Part shown: positions 1 through 6,125 of the stretch, one piece after another | Position numbering within the stretch: position 1 is the first letter of the stretch | How the letters are laid out: each line of letters opens with the position of its first letter | NCBI GenBank assembly: GCA_003550305.1 | Contig: QKYT01000244.1 | Span: forward strand, 46,922-57,873 | Direction of reading: 5' to 3' | DNA: 10,952 nucleotides | From: Glomus cerebriforme | Taxonomy: Eukaryota; Glomeromycota; Glomeromycetes; Glomerales; Glomeraceae | The notes under the pieces: model-generated | Seen by the model: only the letters and a program-made list of their open reading frames with translations | The model's database searches: none | What the model was told of the DNA's origin: nothing | Translations under genes and position numbers: made by a program

Positions 1-290
1 AAAAAAAGAATAAAAAAAAAAGTTAATAAATTGTTTTATTTAATTAAAATCAATATTAATTAAATAAATAAAATAGTCCCACCTAAAGTCTTGATCATCC
101 ACAATTTACTAATCCACACACTCGCGCGTTCATCTTTATGCATCCCAAAGTGAGGGACCGAACCTGTAAAAAAAAAAGAATAAAAAAAAAAGGTTAATAA
201 ATTTTTTTATTTAATTAAAATTAATATTAATTAAACAAATAAAAATAGTCCTACCTAAAGTCTTAATCCACTAATCCGCGTTCATCTTTA
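1..290. repeat. ~170-bp tandem duplication with A-rich blocks
   Basis: Two copies of one sequence lie head to tail, about 1-139 and 171-290, offset by 170 bp. Each opens with an A-run broken by GAAT. An AT-rich palindromic part built from TTAATTAA and TTAATATTAA follows, then the block ACCTAAAGTCTT, and the copy ends in GCGTTCATCTTTA. Copy 2 lacks two short pieces of copy 1 (around 90-125) and has scattered substitutions, so the duplication is not recent. Copy 1 touches the window edge and may be one of more copies. The linker 140-170 contains GAGGGACCGAACC. No open frame is present. It could be a decayed minisatellite or a repeated transposon end. Confidence 0.75.
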
Positions 291-452
291 TTAACAATTT
301 TTTTTTATGTTAAAAAAAAATATAATACGAGGTTATACCGAGTTTGGTAACTAACGCCTTACACGGTTACGCCTCCCTTAACAATATAAAAAATTATTAC
401 TTAATGGTCACGTAACCACTTTAATATTCCGAATATTAATTACAATTATATG
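291..452. other. Unassigned intergenic sequence
   Basis: No open frame or RNA gene is visible. A short inverted pair (GGTTACG near 375 and CGTAACC near 411) could form a weak hairpin, but nothing supports a function. Confidence 0.5.
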
Positions 453-467
453 AATTACCAAGGTTGT
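453..467. repeat. Target-site duplication, left copy
   Basis: The 15-bp AATTACCAAGGTTGT is repeated at 691-705 with one substitution and brackets the retroposed element at 468-690. Confidence 0.7.
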
Positions 468-690
468 CTACCTGTAGTGGTAATATTTGTGGGCTATACT
501 TTTTACTTTTCCTTACTTTTTCTTTTTTTGTTGTTATAGTTAGTTTTCCCTAGTGCGTATGAGCCACAGGCTTCATCGAATAGTTCACTCATTAGGGGGG
601 CTCAGCTTCAATATGTAATCTTTGTATGACGTTGTTTGTACTTAGTCACGATTGTGGCGCATCCTGATGTCAAATAAAAGAATAAAAAAA
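468..690 (+). mobile_element. Short non-LTR retroposed element (SINE or 5'-truncated LINE 3' end)
   Basis: The segment ends in an A-rich tail (AATAAAAGAATAAAAAAA, 673-690). It is bracketed by a 15-bp direct repeat, AATTACCAAGGTTGT at 453-467 and AATTGCCAAGGTTGT at 691-705, with one mismatch. A tail directly against the second copy of a target-site duplication is the mark of target-primed reverse transcription, so the element reads left to right. The body has a pyrimidine-rich 5' part and a GC-richer 3' part (550-665). Within the latter, ATGAGCC and GGCTTCAT can pair around a 3-nt loop. No coding frame is visible and no tRNA-like A and B boxes were found, so I cannot decide between a SINE and a severely truncated LINE. 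Confidence 0.7.
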
Positions 691-705
691 AATTGCCAAG
701 GTTGT
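691..705. repeat. Target-site duplication, right copy
   Basis: AATTGCCAAGGTTGT immediately follows the A-rich tail and pairs with 453-467. Confidence 0.7.
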
Positions 706-1340
706 TATTTTTTTGATGGCACAATTTATTTATTTTCACACAAGAAAGCTTTAATATAATATTTGTCCTATCAAGTATCAACCTCTTCTTTAGTGTAGGT
801 ATATAAGTATATCGGACTACCGGATCACCCTTCAACTTCAGAAAAAAAAACTTTTGATCACACTTATTCATAATCTGAATCTTTGAGTAAAATAAAAATT
901 TGTGTACACATACTTTAATGATAAAATCCAGAATTTCACTCCGATCCTACAAATTTAAGATTTAGTATTTTACAATAATGTACTCCACGTATTCCATTTA
1001 TTAGTTTCTATAATTAAAATTTTCAGATAAATAAATTATCACCCTAAAAAAATTTTCCAAAGAATTATAAAGATTTATTTGAAATTTTGTAACCAAATTG
1101 AGTCCGTTATAACTAAAGATATTGAATAAATTAAATAAAAATATTAAAAATTAAAATGTTGGATATTAAAAGTCTTCTGCTCTCTAAAAAGTCCTCTGAG
1201 ATTGTTTTGAATAGGATAAAAGGATATACAATATCTGCGACAATTGTAATATTATATAAGGTTTCTCATTCAGGATTCATTTTATTCTTTTCGTTTTATT
1301 TTTTTATTATAAACAATCATAATATCATAATGATTGCTAA
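706..1340. other. AT-rich intergenic sequence, no gene recognised
   Basis: Both strands are interrupted by frequent stops. The one ATG-led frame (1156-1377, 73 codons) has no recognisable motif, and its last part overlaps the BTB relic in a different frame, so I do not call it. Nothing else stands out. Confidence 0.5.
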
Positions 1341-1640
1341 AATTTATTCGAAATTTTGGGTGATAACGAAACTATAACGAATAATATTAGGATATCACAA
1401 TTGAAGTTGGTAATGACCCTTATGTAAAATATTTCATGCTTACAGTATACTATGGTTATTTTAAATGATCGTTATCCTTATTTACGAAGAATTTTTATCA
1501 ACTAATAAAAAGAAAAATGATGATGAATTTATTTAATTAGATTATAAAATTGTTGATAAATTTTTTATAAATTATAAACGTTTATTCATATGGCGGAAGG
1601 CTTTCTTTGACAGAATATGACGTATCAGACTATTTGGAAG
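1341..1640 (+). pseudogene. Decayed BTB/POZ domain gene fragment
   Basis: Consecutive pieces in shifting frames spell a BTB/POZ domain of the type multiplied in Glomeromycotina (often with a C-terminal TLDc domain). They are LFEILGDNE at 1344-1370, DITIEVGNDPYVKYFML at 1391-1441, MVILNDRYPYLRRI at 1452-1493, STNKKKND at 1498-1521 and YGGRLSLTEYDVSD at 1589-1630. The order and spacing match my memory of the family (NLLEIL, DITIEVG, HMVIL..YLRRIL, NKKKNDG, YIYGGKLSLEEYD). At least four frame changes and several stops separate the pieces, including TAA at 1338-1340 where the family has Gln. No start codon, later BTB helices or TLDc domain are visible. The copy cannot encode a working adaptor and is best read as a dead, partial duplicate. 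Confidence 0.8.
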
Positions 1641-1668
1641 GGGAATATATGATAATTAAACCTAGCGG

Positions 1669-1674
1669 TTATTG
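1669..1674. repeat. Target-site duplication TTATTG, left
   Basis: This perfect 6-bp copy matches 1869-1874 and abuts the inverted repeats of the MITE. Confidence 0.65.
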
Positions 1675-1868
1675 TAGGACCCAGAAATAAATATAAAAGA
1701 GTCGGGTTTAAGTTTGCAGTTTGCGTATTTTGAGACGAAAAAACCATGTAAATCTTTCCTTTTTTAGACAATTTTGATAAAGCAAGTCAGAATTTTATTA
1801 CTTATTATAGTATCTGCGTACAGCTAATAGTAAAATTCGGTCCCTCATATATATATTTGTGGGTCCTG
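1675..1868. mobile_element. 194-bp MITE with ~37-bp imperfect terminal inverted repeats
   Basis: The left end reads TAGGACCCAGAAATAAATAT. The reverse complement of the right end reads CAGGACCCACAAATATATAT. Similarity continues imperfectly for about 37 bp. The perfect 6-bp direct repeat TTATTG lies directly outside each end (1669-1674 and 1869-1874). No coding frame fits inside, so it is a non-autonomous DNA element. A 6-bp target duplication does not settle the superfamily (hAT usually gives 8, PIF/Harbinger 3, Tc1/mariner TA). The element lies inside a coding-like relic, and a frame spans the restored target site. Confidence 0.75.
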
Positions 1869-1874
1869 TTATTG
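1869..1874. repeat. Target-site duplication TTATTG, right
   Basis: This is the partner of 1669-1674. The coding-like frame continues directly after it. Confidence 0.65.
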
Positions 1875-1947
1875 TAATAGGAGAAATCTTATGAAAGATA
1901 GATCAGGTGGATTTTCTATATCATTTGCTTATGATTTTGTTATTAAA

Positions 1948-1962
1948 AAGTTAGTTTTGTGA
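1948..1962. repeat. 15-bp target-site duplication of the LINE, left
   Basis: AAGTTAGTTTTGTGA is repeated without mismatch at 2534-2548. Confidence 0.8.
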
Positions 1963-2533
1963 CAGGCGACATTTTAATACGTAATTTCCCTGATTTATAT
2001 GATACTTCCTTCGCACTTTGCCCCAATTGCAAAATTTCTCCCATTTCCAACGAACGATAGGTCCATGCGTTTTCTTAACTTCTTTTATTCTCTCTCAACA
2101 GACATTAAAAATATCACCTGGCTCACCCATTGTAATAATCATCAAACATGAGAACGAGCTAACAACATTTCGACCAAAAAGAAAAAGCAACACTTCAAAA
2201 AGAAAAAATCTCCGTTCCGGACTCCTACTACCACTAATAACATTTTATACTGACCTTTCATAGAAATAATATAGATTTTTTTTCGATTGATGTTAGTAGT
2301 TTTAATTATAGTTTAATTTCTTTATTTTCTGATTTCCTTTTAAACTCCCCCTTTGTTCTCAATGTATACTAGACGGCTATGCCTAATCTAGTTCGTTTTC
2401 TAGTTTTAGGCAAGGCAACCTTCTTCGGGAGGTTTATCTAACGTTATAATCTGTTACCAATAGGCACTTTTATATCCCCTAGTACTAGATGTACGTGTAG
2501 ATAGTTCTTGCTAGTATAAATAAATAAATAAAT
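1963..2533 (+). mobile_element. 5'-truncated LINE (non-LTR retrotransposon) 3' fragment
   Basis: A perfect 15-bp direct repeat brackets this 571-bp insert, and it ends in a TAAA-type tandem tail (2514-2533). Both are marks of target-primed reverse transcription. Near its 5' end the frame 1965-2060 contains FPDLYDTSFALCPNCKIS, which resembles the CxxC-bearing region after the reverse transcriptase domain of many LINE ORF2 proteins. TAG stops the frame at 2058-2060, and no further family residues could be followed. The rest reads as 3' untranslated sequence. It includes a hairpin, AACCT (2417-2421) with AGGTT (2430-2434) around TCTTCGGG, of the kind some LINE reverse transcriptases recognise. 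The fragment lacks the RT and endonuclease domains and is dead. The perfect duplication suggests a fairly young insertion. Confidence 0.8.
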
Positions 2534-2548
2534 AAGTTAGTTTTGTGA
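2534..2548. repeat. 15-bp target-site duplication of the LINE, right
   Basis: AAGTTAGTTTTGTGA follows the TAAA tail and is identical to 1948-1962. Confidence 0.8.
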
Positions 2549-3187
2549 TGATTAAAGTGATTCTAAAAAAAGACATGACAGGTTGTTTAAACTTGAAAAA
2601 CATGAATTAACAATATTGTATTTTAGAATCTGTTGAGTGTTGGTTTAATACCATCGGATGGTGATTTTGCAAATGAAAAGGAATAATTTGCGTAATATTA
2701 TAAAGGTTCGTTTTTTTTCTTTTAGGACTTTTATTAGTTTAGTAATAATATTATTAACTCTGGCCGAATTTGTAGAATTAAGATTATAAATGTCATTAAT
2801 CACATGATGAATATTTATTTATGTGCTTTAACAATATCAATGTATAAACTGACATTTAACGCTTTTAACCCTTTTATTCCACTATATCTAATCTCAAAAA
2901 AACTTCAACGTTTTATTAATACGCATTATTTCAAAACAAGCTATGTAACGTGTCACAGTATCACATTATAATAACCAATCATAATATGATTTGCAATGAC
3001 ATTATTAACCGCTACCAAGCACACATTAATTTATAATTCATATCGAAATTATTTTGTTATTCAAACAAAAATTATTTTGTAACACCAAAAATCAACGTAA
3101 AATAGTTTCAAAAAACCCATTTCTCACTTGCATAATAATTTGTATGTGTATTTAGTAGAAATAATATTTATGATATATTTAATGTAA
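2549..3187. other. AT-rich intergenic sequence, nothing recognised
   Basis: No frame of useful length, RNA gene or clear terminal repeat was found. It may contain further decayed parts of the locus into which the LINE inserted, but I could not match any piece. Confidence 0.5.
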
Positions 3188-3322
3188 TTGAAATTTATTG
3201 TATCTTTAGATTATTTGTCACTAGAACTTGAATTCGATATTGACAATAATATTAGTTCTAGTAATGGTAATATCAAAAAATTAGGTTTGAAATTCAATTC
3301 TTTTTGGAGACGGCTTGGATAA
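3188..3322 (+). pseudogene. Short coding-like relic of unknown family
   Basis: A 44-codon stop-free frame with varied amino-acid content, including SLDYLSLELEFDIDNNIS and then KKLGLKFNSFWRRLG, ends at TAA 3320-3322. It has no ATG. A possible splice acceptor (TATCTTTAG, ending at 3209) lies at its start, so it might be an exon fragment instead. The pogo-like MITE begins 60 bp downstream. I do not recognise the protein. Confidence 0.25.
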
Positions 3323-3382
3323 ACTCATTAAAGAATTTAAAATTTTTTTATTATGTTTTACGATTTATAATATTTTCCAATA

Positions 3383-3818
3383 TAGTCAGACCTCCATATA
3401 GTCACCTAATCGGTTCCCTCAAAATTGGTGACTGTATAGAAGTGTNCTTATATAAAGGTATTGAAATTAAAAATTTCTTAATTTCGGCTGAAATTAGTAA
3501 ATTATAATTCGGAAATTTCCATTTTTGACGATAGCCGTTCAATAAAAAATGTAATATTTATTCTTAAAAAGGAAATTCTAATCACGTGATATGGTAATTC
3601 TGGCTGAAATTATTTTATGACTAAAATTACGGTGACTATGTAGAGGTTTATTTATTAATAAAAATAATATGTACGTTTAAAATTATGAGGTGATAGTGAC
3701 TATAATTGATTTGTGATTGTATAGGGGTAATTTGATATGATTTAAAACTGTTTTTCAAAATCGGGTGCTTATAAAGAGTTGTGACTATATAGGAGGTGAC
3801 TATATAGAGGTCTGACTG
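3383..3818. mobile_element. 436-bp pogo/Tc1-mariner-like MITE
   Basis: The terminal inverted repeats are 25 bp (3383-3407 and 3794-3818) and match at 23 positions. They begin CAGTCAGACCTC, with the first C changed to T on the left copy. TA dinucleotides at 3381-3382 and 3819-3820 flank them, as expected for Tc1/mariner-type insertion. A CAG start followed by an ACCTC block is typical of pogo/Tigger-like ends. No transposase frame is present, so the element is non-autonomous. The motif GTGACTATATAGAGGT recurs in variant form inside, at about 3427-3444, 3631-3648, 3712-3729 and 3780-3796, which may be reiterated transposase-binding sites. One base (3446) is an unresolved n. Confidence 0.85.
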
Positions 3819-4375
3819 TATTTTATTTTAATAATAACTTTAACATTTAATTTATAATTTTTTTTTTGAGTGATACTCGTCCAAATATTAGATACTTCAT
3901 TTTTTAAAACTTGACCAATCAAAGTGGCATAAAATTAAGACTATTTTTTAACCATGATCATAACTGTTGAGCGTGTCATATAAATGAAATGAACCAATAC
4001 TAATACTAAACAAATACATGCCCATAAAAGAAAAAAAAATACTATTTTATATCATTTGTGAAAAAATTTAAACCACAAAATTATAATTCGAGGTCGATTT
4101 CTATTAGTTAACACGTTTGTATCCCATATTGGTCGCGATGTGTAGTTACATTGGTATAAACGTGTAGACACAAAAATTTACCACATACTGTAAATTCTTA
4201 CTCTGAAGTCTGAACACTACTATGTAAGTCGATATCTTTTAAAGTATGTTAAAATTATTACTAATTTCTGTGGTTCAAAATTAAAAACAAAAATGAATCG
4301 CTTTTCACCCACTTGATTTTTTGAATCATAATAATTTTTTTTTATATAACTGATATTGATACATATTCACAGAAT
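3819..4375. other. AT-rich intergenic sequence 3' of the LRAT-family gene
   Basis: No gene is visible. The only structure is an inverted repeat: ACACGTTTGTAT at 4111-4122 and GTATAAACGTGT at 4154-4165, separated by 31 nt, with one mismatch. No role can be assigned. Confidence 0.45.
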
Positions 4376-4381
4376 TTTATT
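4376..4381 (-). terminator. Candidate polyadenylation signal of the LRAT-family gene
   Basis: AATAAA on the minus strand lies about 70 nt after the TGA stop of the 4450-5430 gene, a usual distance for 3'-end formation. In such AT-rich DNA the hexamer also occurs by chance. Confidence 0.4.
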
Positions 4382-4449
4382 TGTTTGCTTAGTGAACTTC
4401 TTTATCTTATACAATCACACCTCAAGATTCTCCACAGTAAAAGATATTT

Positions 4450-5430
4450 TCATTCCAAGAAATAAAAGTAATATATAATTAGTATTGCACCAAAGATTTT
4501 CCAAAATGAGAACCATCCTTTTAAAGTTTCTTTAGTTTCTTTCGAATCGGTAACTTTAGTGACTTTAGTGATCATTTGTAACTTCTTAATAATTCGTTCT
4601 TCCTTCGCAGTTAATTGCCTAGATGTTGTCAAATTGGTAAAAATTTCGTCACTCTCTTCAATTTCTTTTTGCAACATTAACACACTTCCCAAAGCCACTT
4701 TATATTCTTCCACTTGTTCTGAACTATTAATACCATAAACACACATATTGGCAAAATGCTCACAATTTCTTAATAAAAGATGGTACTTTCCTTTACCATA
4801 TTCGTTCATTAAGGATTTTTCGATATGCTTAATTATTTTCTCGGCTCTTTTAAAAGGTATAACCGCGTGATACCTAGTTACATCTCCTGGATTATCACTT
4901 AAGAATGTTTTCCAATCAGCAATCCTTACTCCAACTGAATTTGTCTTATTGGTTAATCCACCAGCTTTCCCTTCTGCGCCTTCTACATGACAAACTTTGC
5001 CATTAATTAAGTAAATAGCAACATGTCTATATCCATTTCTCTGTATTTTAATAATGTCTAATGGTTTAATATGATTATCAGGATCGATATGAATGATATT
5101 AGAAGGTAATCTTATTTCTGCAATATTTTGAGGAAAAGTGAAATGCATGGCAGGATTATCATCATTTAAATTTTTTTTAAATATTCCTATTCTTCTTTTG
5201 ACTTCATCTAGTTTTGAGTCACGTGTAATAAATATAAAAGCTAATATATTTTTCAATCTTCTTTCAGCAGGTTCATAGATAACTAATTTAGCTTCATAAC
5301 TAGTAGGAAAAAAACTTATAACTATAGCTAAATTTTCGTTAAACCAAGTTTTGAAAAGTTCTATACTTTTAATATTTCCAGAAATGTTATTTTCTTTATT
5401 TTCATGAATAATTTGTTCAAAGTTTACCAT
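4450..5430 (-). CDS. LRAT-family (NlpC/P60-like) lipid acyltransferase/phospholipase, C-terminally membrane anchored
   Basis: This is a 326-residue single-exon protein. LRAT-family enzymes use a Cys nucleophile and two His to move or remove acyl chains on phospholipids or related lipids. Seen here: a basic-hydrophobic strand with GYRHVAIYLINGKVCHVEG (His136 and His148, 12 residues apart as in LRAT and PLAAT proteins) and LLLRNCEHFANMC (Cys223 in the family signature NCEHF). Residues 306-326 (WFSFWKIFGAILIIYYF...) form a C-terminal hydrophobic anchor, a placement also seen in PLAAT enzymes; the catalytic domain would face the cytosol. About 115 residues before the domain match nothing I know and roughly double the usual PLAAT length. 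I chose the ATG at 5430 because it is the first ATG in frame and has A at -3 and G at +4; the frame extends to 5460 only through a TTG. Substrate is unknown. Confidence 0.85.
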   Translation of the reverse strand: MVNFEQIIHENKENNISGNIKSIELFKTWFNENLAIVISFFPTSYEAKLVIYEPAERRLKNILAFIFITRDSKLDEVKRRIGIFKKNLNDDNPAMHFTFPQNIAEIRLPSNIIHIDPDNHIKPLDIIKIQRNGYRHVAIYLINGKVCHVEGAEGKAGGLTNKTNSVGVRIADWKTFLSDNPGDVTRYHAVIPFKRAEKIIKHIEKSLMNEYGKGKYHLLLRNCEHFANMCVYGINSSEQVEEYKVALGSVLMLQKEIEESDEIFTNLTTSRQLTAKEERIIKKLQMITKVTKVTDSKETKETLKGWFSFWKIFGAILIIYYFYFLE

Positions 5431-5493
5431 GATAATGTTTTTTGTTTTAATATTTTCCAAAAAAAAAAAAAATCAATTTCCGTCGGTTCATTT

Positions 5494-5506
5494 CATTTTT
5501 ATTTAT
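5494..5506 (-). promoter_or_regulatory. Candidate TATA element of the LRAT-family gene
   Basis: The minus strand reads TTTTTATAAATAA about 65-75 nt upstream of the ATG at 5430. A long T-tract (minus strand) lies between them. Position and sequence fit a TATA box, but AT-rich background makes this weak. Confidence 0.3.
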
Positions 5507-6002
5507 AAAAAAAAATTGATCTTTATTATTATTATTAGTAATACACGCTATTTTTGCCATTTTTGCTATTGTTCTAGTTATTTGGATGATATAATTCATT
5601 GTTCAGTCACGATTCGCACGGACATTTAACTACATTGGTCCTGTGACACTTTAGTCAAATAAAAACATGAAACAATTTTGGAATATACTGAAACTAATTA
5701 TTCTGGTCGATTTAGTCTAGTTCCGGTACATTGAACATCCGGTTAATTACGATAAATAATTTTCGACAGGTCGATCTACTGCACGTGATTATAATAATTT
5801 CGTGGCTTTTAATTCTTATTGCTGGTTTTATGTTACGTAATATTAACATTGGTAATAATATTTAAATTTACCAAAATTAATACTTGATTCCACCTTAAAT
5901 AATCTAATCCATATTAACTACGGGATAAATTTGTGCATTTTTGACCGTTGATGATTTCATTGCAGTATGAAAAACTTAATGAACATTAACCAATAGATAG
6001 GT
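5507..6002. other. Intergenic region between the two minus-strand genes
   Basis: It contains upstream sequence of the LRAT-family gene and downstream sequence of the 6126-7535 gene. An imperfect hairpin (GTCAC...GGAC with GTCC.GTGAC) lies around 5606-5648. No gene or element is recognised. Confidence 0.45.
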
Positions 6003-6008
6003 TTTATT
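6003..6008 (-). terminator. Candidate polyadenylation signal of the type I membrane protein gene
   Basis: AATAAA on the minus strand lies about 120 nt past the TAG stop at 6126-6128. Confidence 0.35.
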
Positions 6009-6125
6009 TACAATGATTAAGAGTACAAATTGAATATTATACAAAATCTTAAAGTTACAATTAAAATGTTATTAATATTATTTATCACAAAAAATACACA
6101 ATAAACCCATAAGTAAATACATAAT

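Larger units (their letters stand above)
1571..1962 (+). pseudogene. Coding-like frame interrupted by the 194-bp inverted-repeat element
   Basis: The last BTB frame (YGGRLSLTEYDVSD) runs on as YLEGEYMIIKPSGY to 1672, where the inverted-repeat element sits. If the element plus one 6-bp target copy (200 bp) is left out, the same frame continues past the insertion through a segment containing MKDRSGGFSISFAYDF to a TGA at 1960-1962. About 64 codons are then free of stops in very AT-rich DNA. The part after the BTB piece matches no family I recognise and does not follow the usual BTB continuation. Reading the inserted segment as an intron fails: the nearest GT (1674) to AG (1880) pairing yields an immediate TGA. 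Confidence 0.45.

Noticed and set aside
151..167. GGTTCGGTCCC on the minus strand, resembling a tRNA B box
   Set aside because: There is no matching D arm or acceptor stem; the expected 5' part is a poly-T run.
608..871. 87-codon minus-strand frame
   Set aside because: It runs antisense through the tail of the retroposed element and its target duplication, is low-complexity and has no recognisable motif.
1156..1377. 73-codon plus-strand frame with hydrophobic stretch
   Set aside because: Its end overlaps the BTB relic, which reads in another frame. The rest is AT-driven Ile/Phe/Lys composition.
2018..2263. 81-codon frame inside the LINE fragment
   Set aside because: It starts with TTG. The LINE-like residues (CPNC) lie in a different frame, so this is a shadow.
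3304..3507. 67-codon frame crossing the left end of the MITE
   Set aside because: It has a TTG start, crosses a transposon boundary and an n, and has no motif.
4111..4165. Inverted repeat ACACGTTT...AAACGTGT as a possible terminator, RNA or MITE
   Set aside because: The arms are only 12 nt with one mismatch, and there is no target duplication or adjacent transcription evidence.
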